From Kalaharituber pfeilii (lineage: Eukaryota; Ascomycota; Pezizomycetes; Pezizales; Pezizaceae), in the NCBI GenBank assembly GCA_015179045.1, contig WHUZ01000020.1, positions 248,001-312,000 on the forward strand: a stretch of DNA of 64,000 bases, read 5' to 3'. Below are positions 1 to 11,740 of this stretch, one piece after another. The notes under the pieces were generated by a model. The model was not told the origin of the DNA. It saw only the letters and a list, made by a program, of their open reading frames with translations, and searched no databases. The position numbers and the translations under genes were made by a program. Each line of letters begins with the position of its first letter. Positions within the stretch are counted from its first letter, which is position 1.

Positions 1-1126
1 ATTGGTGCCAGAGGTTTCACAGACTTTATTACCAGAAGAGGCTCTGCATCTCAAAATTGTCATAGAGCCCATGGAATATCCCACTCTGGTGAGTCAGTCC
101 TAGTGAATTTGACAGGAAGAAACATTTCACATGCGTCTATATTACATTTAGATAGTTTGGTATTGCCCTGTACAACTTACTAATAGTGGCTAGAGAAGTT
201 GGTGGTGGCTCCCTAGTATCCGCCGGTGGTTCCTTGCCCCCCTCATGCACGATCAATCTGAACATCGGATTAATTCTCTCGGACGCAAGCAATGGAGAGC
301 GATCGATGCTTATCGATAAGCAGTTCATGTCTGCAGCTGATGCTGTGTCCAGAACGAGTAACTCAGCATCTGGACAGCTGATACATGTTCTTTTTGGTGG
401 TTATGCTGCGCACAAGTCCGCCTATCTGCAATAATGATTAGCATCTCATTGTTCTTTCTGCGGATGGTAAAAAACGTCGGGGATGATGCAGGGTTATGCA
501 CTTCTGCGCTCGTGCGTATCGAATTTCTGGGATGGAGAGAGTTATTCGTTAGAAATCATAACCAGAATATTGAAATACATGGTTTTTCCATGCCATATCA
601 GAGGCCAAAGCGAATAGGCCTAAGCCAGACAAGTGTCCTGGCTGTGGAATGGTTGTCCCGGCCAGTCCGCAGTTGTCTTCTGGGACCATCACGCGCGAAT
701 CATCGTCCCGGAGAAATCTCACCCATGCACACTGACAGGGGACGGAGGATTTATTTGGGGGCTGTGATCGTTAGGCAAGTTTTACTCATACCAGCGGGCA
801 GCAGCTCTCCACAGGACTGCATGGGCAAGTCAGTACTACAAAAAGCCAGTGAATGACCCTCCTTTCTCGAACTCTCGGTAGTACGTACCGAGTAGGTTAA
901 CGTCTCAGGAACAAACTCCCCATATCATCTGGACAAGTCTTGCAATAATACCCATATTTATACCTGACGTATTGTGTCACAACCTACTGCGACTGATCAC
1001 CTGCACTGTCTGAGGTCGTATGGGTCAACTGGTCCTACTGGGACAGCACTCAGGGACCGTTTAAATAAATATACTTAGGGGCTTGCGTCTACAGAAGCTC
1101 GCTTTTGTCAATACTTCTGACGAAAA
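1..1126. other. Intergenic, no supported gene
   Basis: Only short overlapping open frames without recognisable motifs are present. I see no RNA gene or transposon end. The last few hundred bases are probably the upstream region of the lipase/NB-ARC gene that begins at 1127. Confidence 0.5.
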
Positions 1127-4100
1127 ATGGTAGGTTGGAGCTTTCTGACTTGGCCGTTTCGGTCTTTATTTTTACCACCTTCGCACTCACCCTCATCCAA
1201 GGAGGGTCAAATCGGCTTAAACCCGTCGTCACTAATAACTTTGGCAAATTTACAGCCACCAACTATTGGCTTAAAGCTACTGCATGCTGGAGTGAGGCCA
1301 GTATTTGAGTATGTTAGCACCATTTCAATCCTGTTACATCTGTTTTGAGAGAGATCCAGAAGGGTCTAATTGTTCTTCCGTAGCATTGTTGCCGTTCATG
1401 GACTCAATGGAGACGCTTATCGAACCTGGACCTGGAAAGCCATAAAGAAGAATGAGAGTGACATCTTGTGGCTCAGAGATTTACTACCAAACGAAATTCA
1501 AGATGCTAGGATTTTTACATACGGGTATGATAGCATGCCTGCCGCTGTAGCAGGAAGTGCATCGACAAAGTTCATACACCAGCATGCTGAAACCTTTTTA
1601 CAGGATTTGCATGCGCATAGGGTAATTATTTTATTCTCAGAAATCAGACTAGTGCTTATATGGCTATGCTAAAAAGCTGACTTGTTGTTAAGAAAGGAGA
1701 GGAGGTTTATAGACCTATTATTTTCATTGCGCACAGCTTGGGTGGGATTTTAGTCAAGCAGGTAAGATTGATAGACAGTATGTGAAACTGGTACAATTAT
1801 TAATTGTCTGCTATAGGCCTTGATCAACTCCAGTAATTGTCATGTCGGGCATAATGAGCACCTCCGATCCATCGTTAATTCTACATATGGCATTATTTTC
1901 ATGGGGACTCCACACAGCGGATCCGATCTAGCCAGTTGGGGTAGATTTGCTGAGTCCATCATAAGTCATATTTTTCCCAAGGTGTTCCTCGATACAAATC
2001 CCCATCTAATCAACACTCTTGGGAGAAACTCGGAGATACTCCAACAAATTACAGAGTCATTTAAGTCAATACAACATCAGCAAATGTTGAGAATTTTTTA
2101 TTTTTGGGAGGAACTGAAAACAAAACTACCAAACGGGCGTATGGAGATGGTATGAAACATTAATCTAAAGAAAAAAAAAAAAGTTGTCGAGCTCTCAGCT
2201 GATAAGGTGTGATCCTGATTTCTAGGTAGTGGAGTACTCTTCAGCTGTGCCAGACACTACACCAAATGTCCAAAGTTATGGCATTCACGGGGATCATACA
2301 AGCATCAGCAGATTTCAAAACGAGGAATCCCCAGGATATGAGGTCCTTGTGAGAGCGCTGACTGACTGGCGGGACGCTGCACCAGAAGTTATAGCTAGAA
2401 GATGGGCCGAGTATTTAGATCACGTTAAGTTGTCAAGCATGCATAGGTTACCACAACGTGTTATTGGTGACAATAGTATGTCAACTGTACCCCTGGGTTT
2501 GTCTTAGCTTGCCAATTACTTACGAGCAGTCTTCGGCTGGGTTGTAGCTCTCAGCGTTTTTTCTCCCCTCACCACCGCCAATATGGTCACCAGCGAGCCC
2601 CCCTGTTCGAGGGTTGATTCAGCCAAGTTCTCCCGACGACAATATTTCACCGTCGAGCTCAACAATCATTACAAGGCCGCAACCTAAGTTCATTGTCCCT
2701 CACCGCGAAAACGCTGTCTTTGAGGGCCGCCAAGAGGATCTTGAACATCTTCATAAAATTCTCCAAAGTCCAAGGAAGAGAGAACGAGGTAATGCAAGTG
2801 CGGTGGTTTCCGGGATTTCTGGTAGTGGGAAGACACACTTGGTCCGCCAATACGTATACGAAAAAAGAAAGGACTATCCTGGTGGTATATTTTGGGTGGA
2901 GTCTATGTCATCTTTAACGATAAAGCTGGGATATTGGAAACTAGCAATAGGGTTAGAACTTACGAAAGATGCGAGACAAGATGTACCACACAACGACTTC
3001 TTCATTCAATTAGTCATTGATTGGTTCCAAAATAACTCGAAGTGGTTGCTGATTCTGGACGGAGCGGATCACGAGACGGATGAGGAAGTGGATCTGTTGA
3101 ACGAAATTATACCTGGTGGAAAGGATGGCGCGATCATAATAACGTCGGTGAATAAAGCATTGGCTGGGAGTGCGAGGTTGGGGTCGCCTGAAGGGGTCTC
3201 CTTGAAAAGCCTTGAGACGGACGACTGCATCAGAATGCTTTTCCAATATACACAAATTGAAGATCCAACCGAAGAGGAAAAGCAACAAGCTAAAGAGCTT
3301 GTGGAGCTGATGGGCCATCTACCTTTGGCAATCCACTCCGCCGCGAGCGCTATGAAGGCGATGGGTATGAAGCTAGGCTGTTACCTTCGTGAATACAAGA
3401 AACAACCGCTGGTTGAGAGATTGACATCTTTCAATATTGTCCTTGATCAGCTAGAGAAGAGATATATTGAGGCATCAAACCTAATCAACATCCTCTCATT
3501 TGTCGAAAGGAAAGTTCCAGTAGCAATGATAGAATGGGGCATCAAGAACTGGGCTGGGCCAAAGCTAGTATCAGGGAATGATGGATTTGGGCTCAATGTG
3601 ACGCTCGGTCACCTTTTATCATACTCTCTTATCGAGCGGAGCCAAGTGGTGGAAGTTGATGACTCAGGTCGGGTAGATACCCTCTTGGTGCATAAAGTGG
3701 TGCAGGACATCTGTAGGCTGCGCATGAAGCAGGAAGGCTCGATTGAGAAATGGTTTCAGTTTACATCTAGGCTGTTCTGCCGCTCTTTTCGCCGTATGGA
3801 ACGCCGCAGACAGGATAAAGAATTTTCAATCTCAGACTACCGCCGTTTCCAAGTCCATATAGCTAAGATCATGGCTCATGGACTGTCGATGAAATTGAAA
3901 TCAGGAGGCTTGCTCGAACTGGAAGACACTCTGGAGCGGATAAAACTGGGAATAACTCGATATACCCCAAAATACCGTGGAAGTCAATCCAGTGCTGACG
4001 GTGACGCTGACGGTCGTGAGTACATGCCACCTAAATCGCAGTTCAGTGGGTCATGGAGCTCGCTCGACGAATCCAGTGGTTCAACAGCAGAGACTATGAG

Positions 4101-5715
4101 CAGTGAGATTGTTTATGCGCCGGATTATCCCGTTGTTGAGTCACCGTCGGATCATTGGTATCAGGACCAGGACCTCTTTATGCCTGGAGCGTTTGAGTCC
4201 CACACTCCGACAGTGAGGGCAAGTGATTCACCCCGGCAGCTGCCAAGTCTAGATATAAGAACACCGTCTCCAAGAGGGATATCTGAACATCCGTATGGAT
4301 TACCCAGCGGCTCCCCTCCTACGGATACAAAGAAGCCTCCACACCCCCCACCGCTCCAAAGAGAAATCATCCCTGGCCTGGGGCCACGCTTGCGGCCAAA
4401 CACGCATATTTCTAACCATCCTCTGCAGGGCCTGCCATATCCACCGACACCTGGTGGACCAGCCCAGTTTCCACCCTATCCGCAGCCACCCGATGCTTAT
4501 TTTGATGTCCAACCAGTAACTATGATTCGCAACTACAGTGATCCTGCACTACATAGGACTCATTCCCCAGTGACAGGAGTATATGGTCATGGCAGCAGGT
4601 CACAGTGCGATCTTACTGCTGGTCATGGTCGGCAAATTCCTGGAGGTTTGCCAATGTCAAGAGAAGGATCTAAAGGCTCGGCACATTCGCGGGACCCAAG
4701 CCAAACCAGAGTAGAGCCTGTTCATCCTCGCGTTGAGGTGTTGATGGAAAATGAATTTGGGCTAGTTGGTATGTCACGGGTTCATTCTGAGGGGTCCGGT
4801 AGGAGAGTTACCAGGCTTGGGGATGGAATAGGCGGTTTGCCGGCGTCAGAACCAATGTCGCGATCTACCTCCGCCGGAAGCACGGTGGGCGGAGTTCCAC
4901 TTCCACGACATTCAATCCAGGGAATTTCGATGCCCCAATCGGAGCCAATGAGCCGCTCCGGATCTGCTGGGAGTCGTGATTCCATTTCTGGGAGTGCCCC
5001 TCGATATCATAAGCTGGCGAGCAGGCAAAGTTTACCCATACCCACCATTTCCGCTGACTCTGGTATTCCAGAACACCGTGACCCGCATTCAGAGGAGCGC
5101 GCAGGATACCACTCCCGCAAGGGCTCCGCTCCCGGTTTATACCTTGGAGATGCTGGCTATGACTCTGGTATTGACGGCATCGGCACAAAGTTCGTTGAGT
5201 TTGGCACTCCGCCTCCCCAGACCCTCATCTTGGGATCTACGCCTCCCAGCGGGCCTGCTTCCGGCCTATCCCCCGCCACAAATCCAGCAGAGTACCTTGC
5301 AGCGTCCCGCCCCGCCTCAGCCCCTGGGATCGTCCAAGACCCCCATCATCACAACAGCCATAGTCAGCACCAGCAAACTGCTACGCAACACCCATCAATC
5401 CCGATCCATCGGCACTCTGGATCTCTGCCATCCACCAACAGTGGTAGTCCCGCCACCATCTTCTCTCGCTCGCCGTCTCCCGCTAGCATCATTGAGGCAG
5501 CAGATGCGCCGATGCAGCGGTCGGCATCGGAGCCAAAAGGCACAACGGGTTCGGGTAGGGAGAGTATCAGGAGAGGGGTAGCGAGTTTGAGGAGGACGAG
5601 AAGCCCTTTAAGGGGAGCAAAGCGAGGGGGTTGGAGTATTCACCAAGAGAGAAGTTTTTGGAGTTTGAGGGGGAGGTGGCTAGAGAGAGGGATGGGGAGT
5701 ATGAGGGAGATGTAG
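1127..5715 (+). CDS. Lipase-like (alpha/beta hydrolase) NB-ARC NOD-like receptor with disordered C-terminus
   Basis: Six exons restore one frame of 1410 aa: 1127-1308, 1384-1621, 1693-1761, 1817-2149, 2226-2475, 2555-5715. The first join creates the hydrolase start FDIVAVHGLNG. The N-terminal ~300 residues are a serine-hydrolase domain: HGLNG oxyanion motif, nucleophile Ser in AHSLGG (~155), GTPHSGSDLASW, and a likely catalytic His in HGDHTSISRF. NB-ARC follows: P-loop GISGSGKT (~444-451), kinase-2 LLILDGAD, sensor IIITSVN, GHLPLA, and an MHD-like VHKVV. Known fungal relatives (SesB-like NLRs) act in non-self recognition and end in TPRs or similar. Here residues ~810-1410 are Pro/Ser/Gly-rich and look disordered, with no repeats. 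Domain calls are firm; the tail and its last exon are less certain, and a Glu-rich open frame continues to 5822 in another phase. Confidence 0.85.
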
Positions 5716-6078
5716 AGGGTGAAGGGGAGGATTGGGGATCAGGAATAGCGGGGGTGGGGAGCGGGGGACTGATGTTTGAGCCGTGGCCGGAAGAGAGAGA
5801 GAAGGAGGAGAAGAGGGGGTAGGTGGAGCAGGGATATGCTAGGGTGGGATAGGATGTTAATTGGTTTCATTGGTGTTTATAATGGTTGGTTCAATGAATG
5901 GAATTGGCTAAGGCGGCATGAATTTGGGATTGAGGGTAAATAAGGGTATTTCTATGGGGGAATTGCAAATAGTGCTGTGGACTTCCACCCCCCTACTCTC
6001 ATCGTTTTCCTTTTTTTGCCTTTTTTATTTTCCCATTCATCAACATTATGGGCATCATATATCATTGGCTTTTTTCTA

Positions 6079-6122
<44 letters not shown>

Positions 6123-8021
6123 GTTTTTAATGGGTTCTCAGTTTATAACTGCCATTTCTGTTTTGTTTTCTTTCTAACACTGAGTCTCTGCATGCCATTT
6201 TTACATACATTATCATATATCATAGAGAGTTTAACATACTTCTTATGTACTTACATCATATATGCATCACAAAGAAAAACGTTAATCAATAAAGTCTTTG
6301 GGGCGAAAAAAAAATATATATATAGATAATATTCCGCAATATAATTATAAATCGCCGTTTAAGAGGAAGGTAAGTATCAAGCAATCTATCTGTCTATATA
6401 TATATATAAATAAATCAGTATATAATTCTCCCTTCGTGCGACCTTTCCATATACACTTGGGGCTGTGTTTCATACAGCAAGGGAAAACGATTTAAATACA
6501 AATCTACTACTTTACAAGGGTGGGGGCTAGTTACTAGATGGAGATGGGGGATGATGAGGTTTTATATTTATTTATTATATATTGATGTCATACAATCCAC
6601 GAGAGGGACAGGATGCAAAAAAAAAAAAAAAAAAAAAAAAAAAGTTGGGATGAAGATAGAGCTGTGTATCGTACAGCACAGAATGATTGAAAAAACAAAA
6701 TCACTACTTACAAGGGTAGCTTAGTTACCTGGAGTTAGAAAAGATGGGGAGTGGGGACGGGGGGGGGGGGTGATGAGGTTTTGATATTTACATATTTTTG
6801 ATGTCAATGAAATTTATGAGAGAGGGGGGGACAGGATGCCAAAAAGAAAAAAGGTGGAGATATGTAGATATAGAGATTGAAGATAAATTAGATGGTATGG
6901 GATGGGATAGATTCGATGGGATGCAATGTTTATTCTTATTTATTTATTTATTTATTTATTTTATTTTATTTTGGTGATAGTGGTGGTGGTGGTGGAGGGG
7001 AAACTTCTACCTCCCCCACGGGTACAGGGCCCACCACTAACGACTGTACCACCTCAACGTTGTTGGTACTCATACCACACTGCTGCGGTACGTATACGTA
7101 TACGTATTACGAATGGGCGTAAAACCTGGGTTCTATACTTAGCTTTTTTGTGACGTGTGTCTGTGTCTCTTTGTTTTGCCTTGTAAACATTTCTTATATA
7201 TACAGTATATTCGCGTTGTACATAATACATCTCTAGTTTTGTATAGATGATATGATACTCCGTATACGCCCTATAATAAATCCCGCTTTTTTTTTTTTTT
7301 TTTTGAGTATGTAAGTATGCAAGTAAGTATCAATCTATCTATCTATCTATCTATGTATTATACCTGGTGGCTGTGCTTTTATACAGATAGCAACGGGAAA
7401 ACGATTTTTTTATTTTATTTTATTTCTTTATTTCTTTATTTATTTATTTTTTTGTTGGGGGGGGTGGCGGAAGGATGGAGATGGAGATGGGGATGGAGAT
7501 TGCATGTGATTTATATTGATTAATATATATCTGATGTCAACATAATCTACGAGGGGGGGGGGGGGGACAGGACGGGATGCAAAAAGCTGGATGGGATGGG
7601 ATGGGATGGACGGGATGGATGCATGCCCCCATTTTCGTTGATTTCGTTCTTTTTTTTTTTTTTGTTTCTTTCTTCTCAATGTTTTTTCTTCATATTAAAA
7701 CGAGGAAAAAAACAAAAAAAGAAAAACGAAAAATCAAAGAAATGGGAAAATGATTCATGAAGATAGGATGATAATAGGTAATCTCGTATCGTTTGAATCT
7801 CGTCAAATGAAATAGTTTGAGGGGAAAACAAGAGAAAAAAGAAATATGGTAAATTATATTTAAAATAAACAACAAAAAAGAAAAGAAAACAGGCTATCCC
7901 ACACACGCATACACACACAATACAAACGTATCACGGCAAGACATGAGTTTAAAAAAAACCCTTAAAAAGTTGAAAACAAAAATCACAAAAACAAAAAGAA
8001 ATTACCCCCCCCACACTGCTC
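5716..8021. repeat. Low-complexity spacer with homopolymers, microsatellites and a thrice-repeated ~250-bp unit
   Basis: The stretch separates the 3' ends of two convergent genes. It holds a T39 run at 6083-6121, A27 at 6617-6643, (TTTA)n near 6936-6972, T18 at 7287-7304, (TCTA)n at 7333-7354 and G14 at 7553-7566. Three diverged copies of a local unit lie at about 6366-6650, 6655-6870 and 7310-7600. Each carries a GCTGT...ACAG hairpin, then TTACAAGGG or GGGAAAACGA-type text, then TTGATGTCA, then a G-rich GGACAGGATGC box. No coding capacity is supported. Confidence 0.7.
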
Positions 8022-10323
8022 TTACTTCCTCAAATCCACAACTTCAAACTCCATCTCCCCAACCTCCACCACATGACCCGGCCTCAGAGCATCCGTATAC
8101 AACCCCTCCGCGCCCTCGTGTCGATGAAACAGGCTCTTCTCCCTACACTCCATGATCCTCTTTACCCCGGGCGGATCCGTCAGCCTAAATACGCCCCAGT
8201 CCGGGGTAAACCTTGGCGCGCACACGACCGCGATACTCTCCGGCAGCATCAGCTGGTACCCGCAGTGGTTGTGCAAGTCCACGGACGACATGAAGCATTC
8301 GTACATGGGATGCGTGTGAATCCAGCCCAGCACCATCAGGTCCTCCGAGTCCACGTAGTGGAATAGCGACTCTTCATCCGTCATATTACACGTGTCGGAG
8401 GTAACGACTTGCTCCGGGATCACGAGGCGGGAAATGAAGAGTGCGTTCTGAATCAGCGTGCCACAGAGCACGCCGCACGTTTCGAGGTTGCGACGGGTGT
8501 TGGGGAATGCGATGGCCAGGAACTTGTGGCGGAGGAGGGACGGCAAGAAGATGGTGCGGAGGCGTTGTCCCGATTCGAGGCGCGCGGTGGAGGGGAATTG
8601 GAAGTCGGAGAGGAGGCGTTGTTTGGAGGGGGAGATGGTGATGGTAGTGGAGGGGGCAATAAGCTCGAGGGGAAGTTTTGGTGGGGGCGGGGGAGAGGTT
8701 AAGGTGAGGGGGAGGCTAGGGAGGGATGGTGGGCTGGTGGCGGAAAATGGCGCTGGGGGGGTGGGTAAAGGTGGTGGGGTGAGAGGTGGGAGAGGAGTCT
8801 TCTTGGGGACGGCAGGGGGACGTAGGGATTCGGGAAGTGGGGGAACCGGGGGCGGACTCGGGCGGTCATAACTGGTGTCGGTGGGCGGAGTAGACACAAT
8901 CGAGGGGGGGAATTGCGGCAGTGGTGCCGGCGAGGGCGTCAATGACGATGGGCGCTTCGGTATGCTCGGGTAGTTGTATACCCAACTCCGTCCTATGCTG
9001 TCCTGGCTCGGCCTCGACGAAGCCGCTGAAGCAGAGTCTTTCGGCGCGTGGTCCTGATGAAGCGAAGTAGCCTGCAAATTCAGCGCCTGCATCTGTTTCT
9101 GGAGATCGTACCCATTGCTGCTCCTATCACTCCCCGCCGAACTGACTGAGGAGCCCCTCTCCCTAGCCGCATCTTTACTATACGGCTTATACTGCTGCGT
9201 AAACGCCGCATACCTGTCCTCCACATTGTCCGTCACCGGCGAAGACACCTTCTCCACCTCTTTATCCCTCCACCTCGAATTCGAGCTTTTACTGACCCCT
9301 CTCGCCAACCTTTCTGCTTCCCTCCTTGCAAACTCTTTCCTCGCAACCTGCACTGCAAATTGCGCATCCAGTTTCTGTGTCTCCGCCGCTGGCGACGACG
9401 ACCCCGACCTCGGCCGAGTCAGCGCTGAGAGGTCAAGGTACTTATCCGCAGTGCCAGATTTTCTATAATTGTTCTGGGACGGCACTGGAGGCGTCCGATT
9501 GTACGAATAGGGTATGTATTGCTGCGTAGACGTAGACGTTGACGAAGACACTGATCCCACTGGTGACCGTGTGGATGTGCGATTTGCGTCAAGGGCTGCA
9601 CGGCGTGCTTCGCGTTCCTTCTGGGCTTCTTCATAGGCTACGTACTGCGCAAAGATGCGGGGTTTCAGGCGCTCAAGTCGGCGAATGTCGTCGGCTAGGC
9701 GCTACAACAACAAAACACAAAGCCAAAATCAGCAGCACTCCCCGGGCCCATGGTAGTTGGATACGTTGGTAGTGATAAACTCACAGTTTTCAACGCCCTC
9801 ATATGCCTCGCGTACTCCGCTAACTTTGCGTCCGGGTGATCCGGCAGGTATTTTAGTACTAACCTGTAAAATCACCATTACCACTCCTCGTAGCCCATTA
9901 GCCCATCGATTCACCCATAGTCCCCCCCGAATGCCCACGTCAATTCTCAAGGGGCCCAGCACGTACTCCGCGTGCCGTAGCAGCAACATATATGCCTGCT
10001 GCTCGTTTCCTTCCCGTTCATAAATATCGGCCTATATTGCCCCTCGCTCCCCAAACACGCCCTCCCCGCCCACAATCCGGCAATCAGCAAGCTTTCCATT
10101 ATCCACTCATCCAATCCGCACAATCCCTATCTTTCCTCCCTCCTGCTCCCCTCTACCGTTCCCCCAAAAAACACAGGGAAAAACATACCTCCTTCAACAA
10201 CGTGTCTGCGGTCCGCAGCCAATACCGTAGTGGTATTGTATTATTGTAATCAAACTGGATAGCTTTGGCTGCGATTTCCTGGACAGAGAGCGGCGCACGG
10301 CCGACGTCGCTGACGTAGTCCAT
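8022..10323 (-). CDS. sst2: AMSH/STAMBP-like JAMM deubiquitinase
   Basis: Four exons on the minus strand (10189-10323, 9967-10031, 9785-9863, 8022-9701) give 652 aa. The start is the ATG at 10323-10321, from which the USP8/MIT-like helical N-terminal domain reads continuously (EGNEQQAYMLLLRHAE, KYLPDHPDAKLAEYARH), a hallmark of AMSH. The middle ~300 residues are Ser/Pro-rich and disordered. The C-terminal MPN+/JAMM domain has the zinc and catalytic set: Glu in ETCGVLCG, HTHP, SSVDLH and the following Asp, plus the AMSH insertion Cys in NHCGYQ. By family knowledge it cleaves K63-linked ubiquitin chains on endosomal cargo beside ESCRT-0. All active-site residues are present, so it should be active. 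The spliced N-terminus makes this call strong. Confidence 0.93.
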
Positions 10324-11396
10324 CTCGGACGACGTTGGGTCTCCTGGTTTCTGCTGCTTGATCCTCCTGCTCCTCCTTCTTATATCCCCAGATTGGTCGT
10401 GTGTATGTAACGCTCGCTTTGCCGATAGCCGTGCCGGTGATATAGGTTGGATGAAGCTGAGTAGTTGTAGTTGTGGTGAGAAAAAGTGGTGAAGGCGGCT
10501 ACGATCGTTGGAGACCTGAACAAGTAGCCCAGCTCGGGAAGTGGGGCGACAGTCAAATCGGAAGTTCTCTCCTTTTCCTGTTCTTTTTTAATTCCACTTT
10601 TCGATGTGCTGCTGGACGGTGGGGGTTCGTTGGCGCGTAGCCGTACAGGTAATCGTCAGTCGCACCTATCGATAAGCTGTGGAGCTCCGAACTGAAGGTT
10701 AAGGACGTACAGTAATATGTGAAAGCAGAGAAAGTCGCAGGGGGGATGGGCAACGCAACGCAGCGCAACGCAGCGCAACGCAGCACCGAGGGAGGGAGCA
10801 GGGTTCAGCAAGGTACCAAGCCCTGCTGCTGTGCTAAAGTTTGCACTGACGATTTCTTGGGTTTTTTCCAACGGAGGCACACATATGGACGACGCGGTCT
10901 TGGTCTTAGATCTGTTGTCCATCGGCCATCGGCGCTGGTTGCTAACGGACAAGCGGGCGGCTCGGCGCGATGGCCATCGTCGGCTGCTGACTGCACGTGA
11001 GTGAGGATCCGCGGGAGTCAGGACGGGCTCTTCTCTGCGGCCGCGCCGCCAGGCCGGTCGTCTCCGCATCTGCCAAGAACCAACGCGCGCAATCAAGCTG
11101 CGGGGAGTGCATCCTTGTGCACACACCACAGATCTATCGTAGATTCGGTGGCAGCGACGAGCAACACTCCTCAAATTCAGATATATTTTATGCGCGGTGA
11201 GTGAACTGCTATGCTTCTCGACGGGCAGTATATATCAATTAACTGATCAAATCTCTTGACACTCAAAAAAAATAATAATTAGATAAACGAGGCCAGACGC
11301 ACAAGAAACAAGCAAAGGAAGAAATACATATAAGAAACAAAACAAAATAGCAAAAGGCAAAAAAAGAAAACCGAAGAGGAAATTGAATTTGAATTG

Positions 11397-11429
<33 letters not shown>

Positions 11430-11740
11430 CTCCCATACTCCTGCCCATATTTCCTCCACCACATTCGTACGTACATATGACTTGGCAATCATATACAGCG
11501 TCGTCGCTACTATGAACGAGCATCCAAAGTCCCCATCCATACCCACTACAGAGAGAGGTCATCCCCATGGTATATAAGAATGTAGTTTTTCTACCATTTT
11601 CATCCTTCCCACCGTTCTAGAGAGCCAGGCTGATAATTCGCCCTGCGCTTACGCTTACACCCACGCCTACAAATATAGAATCACCTTTACTGTAGGCTAT
11701 CCCATCTATTCAGATGCCAGAACCCAACAATCCCATCAGT
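10324..11740. other. Intergenic: upstream region of the AMSH gene and 3' flank of the next gene
   Basis: No coding feature is supported. A short tandem repeat of CGCAACGCAG (three units) lies near 10749-10786. A poly(A) run (31 A) lies at 11397-11427, about 330 bp downstream of the stop of the gene at 11741-15302. The GC-rich part 10850-11110 has several small overlapping frames typical of chance ORFs. Confidence 0.55.

Noticed and set aside
1105..1308. Alternative first-exon frame starting MSILLTKNGR at the lipase-NLR start
   Set aside because: Only the frame from the ATG at 1127 splices to the hydrolase motif FDIVAVHGLNG.
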